Shown: positions 9,190-17,906 of the stretch, one piece after another
Layout of the letters: each line of letters starts with the position of its first letter
How positions within the stretch are numbered: position 1 is the stretch's first letter
NCBI GenBank assembly: GCA_046155605.1
Contig: JBJXFQ010000055.1
Span: 25,657-89,656 of the forward strand
Direction: 5' to 3'
DNA: 64,000 nt
DNA from: JAEUIZ01 sp046155605
GTDB taxonomy: Bacteria; Planctomycetota; Phycisphaerae; Phycisphaerales; UBA1924
Position numbers and translations under genes: made by a program
Notes under the pieces: model-generated
Told to the model about the DNA's origin: nothing
What the model saw: the letters and a program-made list of their open reading frames with translations, nothing else
Databases searched by the model: none

Positions 9190-9223
9190 GCGGGCCGTCA
9201 TTGCGACGGCCCGCCTTGTCTTT
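9190..9223 (+). terminator. Intrinsic terminator between beta-helix gene and glycosyltransferase operon
   Basis: GCGGGCCGTC (9190-9199) and GACGGCCCGC (9205-9214) form a perfect 10-bp stem around ATTGC, followed by CTTGTCTTT. It ends only 12 bases before the ATG of the first glycosyltransferase at 9236. Confidence 0.75.
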
Positions 9224-9235
9224 GCAAAGGCCCAG

Positions 9236-10474
9236 ATGATCCGCCTCGGCTACCTCGTTCCAGAGTTCCCAGGACAGACCCACGCCTTCTTCTGGCGCGA
9301 GATCGCCTGCCTCGAGGCCCGCGGATGCGAAGTCTCCCTCGTCAGCACGCGGCCGCCGCCGTGGCAGATCATCTGCCACTCCTGGAGCCGCGAGGCCAGC
9401 GCTCGCACGACCTATCTCGCGCCGATCCGCGCGCCGGGCCTGTGGCGGGGCGTCCTTTCTCTGCTCCGCGGCGGACCGATCAGACGATTGCAGTGCTTCT
9501 GGATGCTCGCTGCGGCCGAGGGGCTGTCAACGAAGGCTCGCCTCCGCGGCCTCGGCCTCGTCCTCGCCGGCGCGATCCTCGCCGATCTCGCGCGCCGCGG
9601 CCAGTGGACCCACATCCATGTCCACTCCGCCGGGGACGCCGCGCTCGTCGCGATGTTCGCCCACGCCCTCGGCGGCCCGCCCTACAGCCTCACCCTCCAC
9701 GGCCACATCGATCACTACGGCCCGGCCCAGCGCGAAAAATGGACCCGCGCCGCCTTCGGCATCGCCGTCACCAACGCGCTACGCGATCAACTCCTCGCCC
9801 GCGTCCCTTCCCTCGATCCCGCGCGCGTCGGCGTTGCGCCGATGGGAGTTGATACGGAAGCGTTCCGGCGCGCGACCCCGTATGCCGCGCCCGCCGCGGG
9901 TGAACCCTGGCGACTCGTCACCTGTGGCCGCCTGCACCCCGGCAAGGGCCATGACGACGCCATCACCGCCGTCGCCACGCTTCGCGACTCCGGCATCAGC
10001 GCCACACTCCACCTCCTCGGCGAAGGCCCCGACCGCCCTCGTCTCGAAACCCTCATCGCCCATCGCGACCTCACCGACCGCGTCCGACTCCTCGGTGCTG
10101 CTCCCGAGTCCGTCGTGCGCACCGAACTCGAAAGCGCCCACGCCTTCATCCTCGGCAGCCATGACGAGGCCATCGGCGTCGCCACCATGGAAGCCATGGC
10201 CATGGAACTTCCCGTCATCGTTACCCGCGTCGGAGGCGTCCCCGAACTCGTCCGCGACGGCATCGATGGCCTCCTCGTCCCGCCACGCGATCCTTCTGCC
10301 ATCGCTGACGCCATCCGGCGCACCCTTGAGGCACCCGAAACCGCGCGAATGTTCGGTTGTGCGGGGTCCGCAAGGGTGCGGGATCTGTTCACCAGCCGCC
10401 GGAGCGCCGATGAACTGATATCGCGGCTTGGCACGCGCCAATCCGCCGCTCCGACCGACAATTCCGGCCGATAA
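9236..10474 (+). CDS. GT4-family glycosyltransferase (first gene of polysaccharide operon)
   Basis: A 412-residue GT-B fold retaining glycosyltransferase for cytoplasmic assembly of a surface polysaccharide. The N-terminal Rossmann half begins LGYLVPEFPGQTHAFFWREI, an acceptor-domain pattern seen in colanic-acid WcaL-type enzymes. The donor-binding half has VTCGRLHPGKGHDDAI near residue 227 and the conserved E-x7-E motif in HDEAIGVATMEAMA near 310, then GGVPELV. ATG 9236 has AAAGG upstream, lying within the 12 bases left after the terminator. Donor and acceptor cannot be read from sequence. It starts a run of sixteen same-strand genes. Confidence 0.88.
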   Translation: MIRLGYLVPEFPGQTHAFFWREIACLEARGCEVSLVSTRPPPWQIICHSWSREASARTTYLAPIRAPGLWRGVLSLLRGGPIRRLQCFWMLAAAEGLSTKARLRGLGLVLAGAILADLARRGQWTHIHVHSAGDAALVAMFAHALGGPPYSLTLHGHIDHYGPAQREKWTRAAFGIAVTNALRDQLLARVPSLDPARVGVAPMGVDTEAFRRATPYAAPAAGEPWRLVTCGRLHPGKGHDDAITAVATLRDSGISATLHLLGEGPDRPRLETLIAHRDLTDRVRLLGAAPESVVRTELESAHAFILGSHDEAIGVATMEAMAMELPVIVTRVGGVPELVRDGIDGLLVPPRDPSAIADAIRRTLEAPETARMFGCAGSARVRDLFTSRRSADELISRLGTRQSAAPTDNSGR

Positions 10475-10506
10475 CCTCTCCATCCAACTGTCGTTTGAGT
10501 CGCTCC

Positions 10507-11832
10507 ATGCGTGTCCTGCTCATCGCCGAAGAGGCCAACCCGGAATGGACGAGCGTCCCCCTCGTCGGGTGGTCCCACGCCATGGCCATCTCACGCCAGA
10601 TCGACGCCCACCTCGTTACCCAGGTCCGCAACGCCGACGCCATCGCGCGAACCGGCCTCAGCCCGGATCGGTACACCGTCATCGACTCCGAGCGCGTCGC
10701 TCGGCGGCTCTACAAAGTCGCCGACATCCTCCGCGGCGGTTCCGGCAAGGGTTGGACGACCATGATGGCCTTCAATGCGGTCGCCTACCGCTATTTCGAA
10801 CGCCTCCTGTGGCAACGCTTCGGTGCGGCGATCGCCGGCCGCGAGTTCGATCTCGTCCATCGCCTGACGCCGCTCTCGCCCACGATCCCCAGCCCCATCG
10901 CCGCTCGCTGCGCCACTGCGGGCGTCCCCTTCGTGCTCGGCCCGCTCAATGGCGGCGTCCCCTGGCCGCGAGGTTTCGACTCGCAGCGCCGCAAGGAACG
11001 CGAATGGCTGAGTTACGTCCGCGGGCTGCATCGCCTCATGCCCCGCTACGCCTCAACCCGCCGCCACGCCAAGGCGATCATGGTCGCCTCACGCGACACG
11101 CTCGCACAGATGCCCGAGCAGTATCGCTCGAAGTGCGTGCTGATTCCGGAAAACGCCGTCGAACCTGCTCGCTTTCCCGCCGCGCCATCGCGCCCGCCCC
11201 CGCCGCCGCTGCGCATCGCCTTCGTCGGTCGCCTCGTGCCTTATAAAGGCGCGGACATGCTGCTGCTCGCAGCGGCAGAGTTGGTCCGCGCCGGCCGCGC
11301 GACCGTTGACATCATCGGCGACGGCCCCGAGATGCCCCGCCTCCGCCAACTCGTCGCCGACGAACGCCTCACCGATGGCGTCCGCCTCGACGGCTGGGTC
11401 GATCACGCCAAACTCGCCGCTCGCCTCGGCGCGGCTCACATCCTCGGCTTCCCCAGCATCCGCGAGTTCGGCGGTGCCGTCGTCCTCGAAGCCATGGCCC
11501 TCGGCGTCGTCCCCGTCGTCGTCAACTATGGCGGCCCCGGCGAACTCGTCACGCCCGAGACCGGCGTCGCCATCCCCATCGCGCCGCGTGACCTGCTCAT
11601 CGTCGCCTTCCGCACCGCCTTCGAGCGCCTGCTCGCCGATCCCGCGTCGCTCGCGCCGATGGCCGCCCGCGCGCGGGCCCAGGTCCTCTCCCATCACACC
11701 TGGGACGCCCGCGCGAGCCAGACCATCGAGGTCTATCGCTGGGCGCTGGGCCAGCGCGCCCGCCCCACCGCCGCCGACCTCTTCCCAGCCCGCCCAGTAG
11801 CCGCTCCGCGCCCCGCGGAGGCTATCGCTTGA
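10507..11832 (+). CDS. GT4-family glycosyltransferase
   Basis: A 441-residue GT-B glycosyltransferase. ATG 10507 is preferred over an in-frame TTG at 10495 because the protein then opens directly with a core strand (MRVLLIAEEANPEWTSVPLVGW). The family marker in the donor half is AFVGRLVPYKGADMLLLA, and the E-x7-E pair lies in REFGGAVVLEAMALG. The N-terminal half is longer than average and carries FVLGPLNGGVPWP, a loop typical of GT4 enzymes that act early on lipid-linked acceptors. It is separated from the first gene by 32 bases, and its TGA is embedded in the TTG start of the next gene. Confidence 0.88.
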   Translation: MRVLLIAEEANPEWTSVPLVGWSHAMAISRQIDAHLVTQVRNADAIARTGLSPDRYTVIDSERVARRLYKVADILRGGSGKGWTTMMAFNAVAYRYFERLLWQRFGAAIAGREFDLVHRLTPLSPTIPSPIAARCATAGVPFVLGPLNGGVPWPRGFDSQRRKEREWLSYVRGLHRLMPRYASTRRHAKAIMVASRDTLAQMPEQYRSKCVLIPENAVEPARFPAAPSRPPPPPLRIAFVGRLVPYKGADMLLLAAAELVRAGRATVDIIGDGPEMPRLRQLVADERLTDGVRLDGWVDHAKLAARLGAAHILGFPSIREFGGAVVLEAMALGVVPVVVNYGGPGELVTPETGVAIPIAPRDLLIVAFRTAFERLLADPASLAPMAARARAQVLSHHTWDARASQTIEVYRWALGQRARPTAADLFPARPVAAPRPAEAIA

Positions 11833-12938
11833 AAGTTACCTTCCTCATCCCCGAGGCCAGCCTCTCCGGCGGCATCCGCGTCATCGCCGAGCACGCCCAT
11901 CGCCTGCGCCAACGCGGCCATGAGGTCCTCGTCGTCTCGCAGCCCGGCACCAGGCCCACCATCAAGGACCGCCTTCGCTCCCTCGCCCAGGGCGACGGCT
12001 TCCTCCCCACCGCCCATCGACCATCGCCGACTCATCTCGATGCGCTCGGCGTCCCGCATCGCTCTCTCCCCCGCCGCGGACCCGTCCGCGAACGCGACCT
12101 CCCCGACGCCGACGTCCTCGTCGCCACCTGGTGGGAGAACGCGGCGTGGGCGGCAGCGCTTCCGCCTCGCAAGGGCGCGCCCGTCTACTTCGTCCAGGGC
12201 GACGACTCCCTCTTCTATCCCGACAACGACGAGTTCCATCGCCGCGCCGTCCGCGACACCTTCGCGCTCCCCATGCACCAGATCGCCGTCTCGGCATGGG
12301 TTGCGGGACGCCTGCACGCCGGCGGCGGGACGGGCCGTGTCGCCATCGTCCATAACGCCGTGGACCTCGATCGGTTCCGCTTCGTCGAGCGTGAACGCAA
12401 CGATCCGCTCACCGTCGGCTTCGTGTACGCCACCTCGCCGCTTAAGGGTGCCGACCTCGCGCTCGCCGCCGTCGAAGAGGCCCGCCGCTCGCTCCCTTCG
12501 CTCCGTGTGATTGTCTTCGGCTCGGAGCATCCCCTCGAACCGCTCCCCGACTGGGTCGAGTTCCACTCGCGCCCCGATCAATCCGCCATCCCCGCGCTCT
12601 ACGCCGCCTGCGACGCATGGCTCTTTCCCAGCCGCATGGAGGGCTTCGGCCTGCCCATCCTCGAAGCCATGGCCAGCGGCACGCCCGTCATCGCCATGCC
12701 CGCCGGTGCCGCCCCCGAACTCCTCGCCGATGGCGGCGGGTGGCTCGTCGCTCCCGAAGATTCCTCCGCCATGGCCCGCGACATCCTCGCCCTCCGCTCC
12801 ATGCCGCCGCGCCAATGGCGTTCGCACTCCGCCCGCGCCCGCGAAGTCGCACAGCGCCACGGCTGGGAGGCCGCCTCGCTCGAGTTCGAGCGCGAACTCG
12901 CCGCCGCCGCACAACAACGCCTCTCCGGAGCACGCTAG
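11829..12938 (+). CDS. GT4-family glycosyltransferase with TTG start
   Basis: A 369-residue GT-B glycosyltransferase beginning MKVTFLIPEASLSGGIRVIA, a typical first strand and glycine loop. The only plausible start is TTG 11829, which overlaps the preceding stop as TTGA, indicating translational coupling. Donor-site features are VGFVYATSPLKGADLAL and the E-x7-E motif in RMEGFGLPILEAMASG, then AAPELLADGGG. Its role is transfer of one sugar in the polysaccharide repeat; specificity is unknown. It ends 2 bases before the O-antigen ligase-like gene. Confidence 0.86.
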   Translation: MKVTFLIPEASLSGGIRVIAEHAHRLRQRGHEVLVVSQPGTRPTIKDRLRSLAQGDGFLPTAHRPSPTHLDALGVPHRSLPRRGPVRERDLPDADVLVATWWENAAWAAALPPRKGAPVYFVQGDDSLFYPDNDEFHRRAVRDTFALPMHQIAVSAWVAGRLHAGGGTGRVAIVHNAVDLDRFRFVERERNDPLTVGFVYATSPLKGADLALAAVEEARRSLPSLRVIVFGSEHPLEPLPDWVEFHSRPDQSAIPALYAACDAWLFPSRMEGFGLPILEAMASGTPVIAMPAGAAPELLADGGGWLVAPEDSSAMARDILALRSMPPRQWRSHSARAREVAQRHGWEAASLEFERELAAAAQQRLSGAR

Positions 12939-12940
12939 CC

Positions 12941-14278
12941 ATGTCTCTCCTCGTGCCGCTGGCGATGTTCGGATGGATCCCGGCGCTGCTCATCCTCTTT
13001 GCCGCCATGCCCTCTCGCCGCGCCGTCATCGTCGGCTTCCTGGGCGCTTGGATGTTCCTCCCCATGGCCGGCTACCCCATCCAGGGCCTGCCCGATTACA
13101 CCAAGTCCACCGCCACCGCGCTGGGCGTCCTCCTCGCCACAGCCATCTTCGACGGCAACCGCCTCCTCACCTTCCGCTTCCGGCTCATCGATCTCCCCAT
13201 GCTCGCTTATTGCACCATCCCGGTCCTCTCGGCGCTATCGGCGGGCTACGGGCTCTACGAGGGCATCTCCTCCATCCTCAACCAGTCCTTCATGTGGGGA
13301 ATCCCCTACTTCATCGGACGCCTCTTCTTCCGCGACCTCGAATCTCTCCGCGAACTCGCCGTCGGCATCTTCATCGGCGGCCTTGTCTACATGCCCCTCT
13401 GCCTCTTCGAGATCCGCATGAGCCCGCAACTCCACAACCTCGTCTACGGCTTCCACCAGCACGACTTCCTCCAGACCCTCCGTGGCGCGGGCTATCGCCC
13501 AACCGTCTTCATGCAGCACGGCCTGGCCGTCGGGACGTTCATGTGTACCGCCGCGCTCGCCGGCGTCTGGCTCTGGCGCTCCCGCGTCATCCGCACCCTC
13601 TGGGGAATCCCCACCGCCTGGCTCGCCCTCGCCCTTCTCCTCACCGCCATCCTCTGCAAATCCACCGGTGCCACCGCCCTCATGTTCATCGGCCTCGGCA
13701 CGCTCTTCGTCGGCCAAGCCCTCGGCATGCGCTGGCTCCTCCTCGGCCTCGCACTCGCCCCCGTCGCCTACGTCCTCTTCCGCACCGTGGGCGGTTGGTC
13801 AGGCAGCATCCTCGTCGAGATCACTCGCCTCATCAGCGACCAGCGCGCCGAATCACTCCAGACCCGCATCGACAGCGAGACCAACCTCTGGCGTCTCGTC
13901 CAGCCAGACCTTTTCCTCGGCTCGGGCCGATTCGTTTACGCCGCCTTGCGAGGCGAGGTCGGCGTCATCCCCGACGGCATGTGGATCATCGCGCTCGGAT
14001 GCAACGGCCTCTTCGGCCTCGCCGCCTTCCTCGGCGCCATGGTGCTCCCCTCCGCTCGCTTCGCGCGTCGCTACGCCGCTCGCTACTGGAACCATCCCAC
14101 CCTCGCCCCGGCCGTCGTCCTCGCCGCCGTCTGCGCGCTCTATATGTGCGACTGCCTCTTCAACGCCATGATCAATCCCGTGCTGCTGCTCGCACTCGGC
14201 GGGCTCGCCACGCTCGTCTCCAATCCCTTGCCCCGACCTGTGCCCGCCGTCGCGCGCGCGGAGGCCGTCGCCGCATGA
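12941..14278 (+). CDS. O-antigen ligase/polymerase-like (Wzy/WaaL type) membrane protein
   Basis: A 445-residue polytopic inner-membrane protein with about ten hydrophobic segments and a large periplasmic loop in the second half (about 285-345), the topology of the O-antigen ligase/Wzy polymerase superfamily. ATG 12941 follows CTCCGGAG; longer in-frame versions run antiparallel to other coding sequence and are not credible. Sequence identity in this family is low, so ligase and polymerase cannot be separated by reading alone. Its location inside a glycosyltransferase operon with a Wzc-like regulator downstream favours polymerisation of a Wzy-dependent exopolysaccharide. It overlaps the next gene by ATGA. 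Confidence 0.78.
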   Translation: MSLLVPLAMFGWIPALLILFAAMPSRRAVIVGFLGAWMFLPMAGYPIQGLPDYTKSTATALGVLLATAIFDGNRLLTFRFRLIDLPMLAYCTIPVLSALSAGYGLYEGISSILNQSFMWGIPYFIGRLFFRDLESLRELAVGIFIGGLVYMPLCLFEIRMSPQLHNLVYGFHQHDFLQTLRGAGYRPTVFMQHGLAVGTFMCTAALAGVWLWRSRVIRTLWGIPTAWLALALLLTAILCKSTGATALMFIGLGTLFVGQALGMRWLLLGLALAPVAYVLFRTVGGWSGSILVEITRLISDQRAESLQTRIDSETNLWRLVQPDLFLGSGRFVYAALRGEVGVIPDGMWIIALGCNGLFGLAAFLGAMVLPSARFARRYAARYWNHPTLAPAVVLAAVCALYMCDCLFNAMINPVLLLALGGLATLVSNPLPRPVPAVARAEAVAA

Positions 14279-15483
14279 GCCCCGACCGCACTCACGGCCC
14301 GATGGTTCTTGTCCCCTCGCTCGACGCCTTCGAGCCCGCGCCCGGTCGCGTCGTGCTCACCAAAAAGTTCGTCGAGGGCGTCGCCGAATACGCCTCACGC
14401 TGGCCCGGCCCCGTGCGCGTCCTCATCGCCCGCACGCCGGCCCCCACATCCAACCTCGACAACCACGACTACCGCCTCGACGAGTTGCCCTTCACGCTCC
14501 ATTGGCGGCCCGACAACGACGCCGCACTCATCGATGCCGTCCGCGACGCCGCGCTCATCGCCCCCGCGCTCTACTTCCGCGATCTCGCCTGGCCCGCCAT
14601 CGGCCGCACGCTCGACATCCCCGTCGTCTATACCTCCGAATACTCCCTCCGCACTCGCCTCCAGATCGTCAGCACCGAGACCGCCAACCCCCTCCTCCGC
14701 GCCCGCCGATCCCTCTGGAACCGCTCCCTCGAACGCCGCTACACCGACGCCGTCCGCCGCGCCGACGGCATCCAGTGCAACGGCACGCCCACCTTCGAGG
14801 CCTACCGCTCCATCTCGCCCCGCCCGCTCCTCTTCTTCGACACCCGCGTCACCCGCGACATGCTCATCTCGCCCGATCATCTCGCCGCGCGGCTCGCACA
14901 TCTCCGCGCCGGGGGCCCCATCCGCCTCGCCTTCAGCGGCCGCCTCGCCCCCATGAAGGGCGCCGACGATCTCCCCAGCGTCGCGGAGCACCTCGCGCGC
15001 CAGGGCCTCAGTTTCACCCTCGACATCTGCGGCGGAGGCCCCCTCGAAGCCTCCATGCGCGCCCACGTCGAGCGCGCCGGCCTCGCTTCGCGCGTCCGCT
15101 TCCGCGGCGTCCTCGACTTCTCCTCCCAACTCGTCCCGTTCATCCGCTCCGACATCGACCTCTTCATCTGCTGCCACCGTCAGGGCGATCCCTCCTGCAC
15201 CTACCTCGAAACCATGTCCTGCGGCGTGCCGATCGCCGGCTATGACAACGAGGCCTTCGTCGGCGTCCAAGCCGCCTCATCCGCCGGCTGGGCCTCGCCG
15301 ATGAACGATCCCGCTGCCCTCGCACGCCTCGTCGCCCGCCTCGCCGCCCGTCGAGACGAGATCGCCGAGCACGCGGCCCGCTCCCTCGCCTTCGCCCACG
15401 ACCATACCTTCGAGCGAACGATGCAGGCGCGTGTCGATCACCTCCTCGAGTGCGCCCGCCGACCGAGCCCCGCCAATGCCTGA
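14275..15483 (+). CDS. GT4-family glycosyltransferase with altered E-x7-E motif
   Basis: A 402-residue GT-B protein starting at ATG 14275 (ATGA overlap). The donor half is clear: RLAFSGRLAPMKGADDLPS, then DICGGGPLEASM. In the usual E-x7-E segment it reads CHRQGDPSCTYLETMSCG: the second Glu is kept, but the position seven residues before it is Gly. This CHRQGDPS-type variant probably marks a subfamily rather than loss of function. Its N-terminal half (PSLDAFEPAPGRVVLTKKFV) differs from the other GT4 genes here, so it probably uses a different acceptor. Confidence 0.82.
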   Translation: MSPDRTHGPMVLVPSLDAFEPAPGRVVLTKKFVEGVAEYASRWPGPVRVLIARTPAPTSNLDNHDYRLDELPFTLHWRPDNDAALIDAVRDAALIAPALYFRDLAWPAIGRTLDIPVVYTSEYSLRTRLQIVSTETANPLLRARRSLWNRSLERRYTDAVRRADGIQCNGTPTFEAYRSISPRPLLFFDTRVTRDMLISPDHLAARLAHLRAGGPIRLAFSGRLAPMKGADDLPSVAEHLARQGLSFTLDICGGGPLEASMRAHVERAGLASRVRFRGVLDFSSQLVPFIRSDIDLFICCHRQGDPSCTYLETMSCGVPIAGYDNEAFVGVQAASSAGWASPMNDPAALARLVARLAARRDEIAEHAARSLAFAHDHTFERTMQARVDHLLECARRPSPANA

Positions 15484-16387
15484 GCCGCTCACCATCTTCA
15501 CGATCCCCAAGGCCTTCACCGGCCACGCGGGCATCATCCAGACCAACGCCATCCGCAGTTGGGCCGCTCACCACCTCCACATCGTCCTCGTCGGCAATGA
15601 CCCCGGCGTCCAGGAACTCGCCACCGAACTCGGCGCGACCCATCTCCCCGATGCCGCACGCACCGAGCATGGCACGCCGCTGCTCGATTGGGCCTTCCGC
15701 CGCGCCGACGAAGCCGCACGCGGCCGCTGGGTCATTTTCGCTAACGCCGACATCCTCTTCCCCGACGATCCCACACCCGTCCTCGATCGGCTCGGCCCGC
15801 GCGACGCCCTCGCGGTCGGACGCCGCACCAACGCCGACATCACCACGCTTCTCGACTTCGCCACCAACCGCTGGCGCGACGACGCCCGCGCCGCCGCCGC
15901 CAAGGGCCACCTCTTCCACCCCTCCGCCATTGACTATTTCGCCTTCCCCCGCGGCAGCCGCCTCCGCGAACTCCCTCCCTTCGCCGTCGGCCGTCCCGGC
16001 TGGGACAACTGGTACTGCGACCGCGCTCTCTCGCTCGGCCTGCCCCTCATCGACCTCACCGACGCCCTCCTCGCTGTCCATCAGAACCACGACTACTCCC
16101 ATATCAAGGGCGGCGGCGGCAAGCGCCACGACGGTCCCGACTCCCGCCGTAACATCGACCTCGCCCAGGGCCGCTACCGCGAGATCGGCGACGCCACCAT
16201 GCGACTCACGCGCGACGGCCGCCTCCTCACCAACCACTTCGCCGCGGCCCGCGCGCTCTGGCGACAGCGCTCGCCCTCCGCACGCCTCCACGCCCTCGCC
16301 CACCTCGCGCATCCCGCGAGCTGGCCCGATCTTGCCCGCCGCGCCGCAATCGCCCGCCGCGCCGCCCACCCGAGGCCCGTCGCATGA
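15476..16387 (+). CDS. GT-A-like glycosyltransferase, unassigned family
   Basis: A 303-residue protein whose ATG 15476 overlaps the previous gene by 8 bases. The N-terminal half looks like a GT-A nucleotide-sugar fold: FTIPKAFTGHAGIIQ, then WVIFANADILFPDD, where NADI occupies the place of the metal-binding DxD. Downstream, GRRTNADI and RPGWDNWYCDRALSLG resemble the acceptor/galactosyltransferase-like part of GT2/GT7-type enzymes. It could be a glycosyltransferase or a non-catalytic relative. It sits between a GT4 and a GT2 gene and overlaps the next by ATGA. Confidence 0.7.
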   Translation: MPEPLTIFTIPKAFTGHAGIIQTNAIRSWAAHHLHIVLVGNDPGVQELATELGATHLPDAARTEHGTPLLDWAFRRADEAARGRWVIFANADILFPDDPTPVLDRLGPRDALAVGRRTNADITTLLDFATNRWRDDARAAAAKGHLFHPSAIDYFAFPRGSRLRELPPFAVGRPGWDNWYCDRALSLGLPLIDLTDALLAVHQNHDYSHIKGGGGKRHDGPDSRRNIDLAQGRYREIGDATMRLTRDGRLLTNHFAAARALWRQRSPSARLHALAHLAHPASWPDLARRAAIARRAAHPRPVA

Positions 16388-17343
16388 CGCTCCTCATCAT
16401 CATCGTCAACTTCCGAACCCCCGACCTCACCATCGGCTGCCTCCGCTCGCTCGCGCCCGAAGTCGCAGCCAATCCCGGCACGCGCGTCGTCCTTGTCGAG
16501 AACGGCTCGGGCGACGATTCCCTCTCACGCCTCGCCGACGCCATCGATCGCAGCGGCTGGCAGAACTGGGTCACCCTCATCCCCTCGCCCGCCAACTTCG
16601 GATTCGCCGGCGGCAACAACCTCGGCCTCCGCGAAGGCCTTGCCCGCGCGCCCGCCGACCTCGTCCTCCTGCTCAACAGCGACACCATCGTCCACCCCGG
16701 TTGTCTAGCCCACTCCGTCTCCGTCCTCGACGACGCCACCATCGGCGCGATGAGTTGCAAACTCCTCAACGCCGACGGCACCATCCAGAACGTCTCCCGC
16801 CGATTCCCAACGCCCGCTCGCCTCATCTGCTCCGCCCTCGGCCTCCCCTGGCGGCTCCCCCGCTTCTTCGAGTGGGCTGACACCGACGACCCCAACTGGG
16901 ACCGCGACCGCACCGCCCGCGACGTCGATTGGATCGGCGGTGCCTTCCTCCTCATCCGCGCCGATCTCCTCTCCCGCCTCGGCGGCCTCGACGACGCCTT
17001 CTTCTTCTACGGCGAAGACATCGTTCTCTGCCATCGCGTCCGCCGCGCAGGCTGCCGCGTCCGCTACGACCCCGGCTCCTCGACCACGCACCTTGGCGGT
17101 TCGTCTTCCGACCCGTCGCGCATGGCCGCCAAGCTTCGCAACATCCACGCCTGGCGCGCCCGCTACCTCGTCCTTCGCCGCTGCCACGGCCCGCTCGCCG
17201 CGTGGATCGTCCGCGCCACAGACATCCTTTCCTTCGGCCTTCGCACGATCCTCTGGCGACTCCGCGGCCCCGACCAGCCCAAATACGCCGACTCCCGCGA
17301 CGCCTTCCGCCTCCTCACCCGCCCGCTGGAGGCCTCAAAATGA
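16384..17343 (+). CDS. GT2-family glycosyltransferase (rhamnosyltransferase-like)
   Basis: A 319-residue GT-A inverting glycosyltransferase. It opens LLIIIVNFRTPDLTIGCLRSL, the classic GT2 first strand, has FGFAGGNNLGLREG and the metal-site equivalent LLLNSDTIVHPG, then the acceptor motif GGAFLLIRADLLSRLGGLDD and FFYGEDIVLCHRVRRAG with the catalytic-base-type ED pair. This arrangement is that of WbbL-like rhamnosyltransferases, though the sugar is not proven. A weakly hydrophobic C-terminus may touch the membrane. ATGA overlaps join it to both neighbours. Confidence 0.86.
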   Translation: MTLLIIIVNFRTPDLTIGCLRSLAPEVAANPGTRVVLVENGSGDDSLSRLADAIDRSGWQNWVTLIPSPANFGFAGGNNLGLREGLARAPADLVLLLNSDTIVHPGCLAHSVSVLDDATIGAMSCKLLNADGTIQNVSRRFPTPARLICSALGLPWRLPRFFEWADTDDPNWDRDRTARDVDWIGGAFLLIRADLLSRLGGLDDAFFFYGEDIVLCHRVRRAGCRVRYDPGSSTTHLGGSSSDPSRMAAKLRNIHAWRARYLVLRRCHGPLAAWIVRATDILSFGLRTILWRLRGPDQPKYADSRDAFRLLTRPLEASK

Positions 17344-17906
17344 GCCTGGAAACTACTGCACCTCAATCCTCGCGGTCGCCGGCCGCCCCGACCCGCGCCA
17401 TCTCCGCCACCGTCCCCGATTGGTCCCGCGAACGGCCCCAGCGCTTCTGGGACCCCGGCCCGCGACTGCTGAAATCCATCCGCGACCGCCAATCCATCCT
17501 CTCTAGCGCCGGCAAACGCCCCGGCCCCTTCCGCGCCCTCGCCGCCAAGCTCTGCACACTCCGCCATCGCTTCTGGTCCGTCGTCAGCGGTGCCGATATC
17601 CCCCTCACCTCCCGCATCGCCGGCGGCCTCGCCCTCCCACACCCGAGCGGCATCGTCATTCACCCCGACGCCGTCGTCGGGCCAAACTGCTGCTTCTTCC
17701 AGCAGGTCACCCTCGGTGTCGGCGGCCCCATCCCCGGCGCACCGATCGTGGGCGGTCAGGTTGATATCGGCGCGGGCGCGAAAGTCCTGGGGGGCGTGCG
17801 GATCGGGGACTACGCCCGCATCGGTGCCAACGCCGTCGTCCTCTCCGACGTACCTCCGGGCGCGACCGCCGTCGGCGTCCCGGCGCGGATGATCCCCACG
17901 CCGTGA
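17340..17906 (+). CDS. Serine acetyltransferase-like (hexapeptide) O-acetyltransferase
   Basis: A 188-residue left-handed beta-helix acetyltransferase. After a proline-rich N-terminus, the segment GADIPLTSRIAGGLALPHP leads into hexapeptide turns (VIHPDAVVGPNCCFF, IGAGAKVLGGVRIG, YARIGANAVVLSDVPPG). This matches the CysE-like branch often found in capsule clusters, which transfers acetyl from acetyl-CoA to sugar hydroxyls. Being shorter than true CysE and inside a polysaccharide operon, it most likely O-acetylates the glycan rather than making O-acetylserine. ATG 17340 overlaps the preceding stop, and the next gene starts in GTGA at 17903. Confidence 0.84.
   Translation: MSLETTAPQSSRSPAAPTRAISATVPDWSRERPQRFWDPGPRLLKSIRDRQSILSSAGKRPGPFRALAAKLCTLRHRFWSVVSGADIPLTSRIAGGLALPHPSGIVIHPDAVVGPNCCFFQQVTLGVGGPIPGAPIVGGQVDIGAGAKVLGGVRIGDYARIGANAVVLSDVPPGATAVGVPARMIPTP

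Noticed and set aside
12511..14274. Long forward frame running into the GT4 gene at 14275 (apparent 990-residue protein)
   Set aside because: Only the part from ATG 14275 has glycosyltransferase motifs; the upstream part is out-of-frame reading of the previous two genes.
15164..16369. Reverse-strand frame of about 400 codons opposite two glycosyltransferases
   Set aside because: Val/Gly/Glu/Arg-rich without motifs, antisense to two well-supported overlapping genes.
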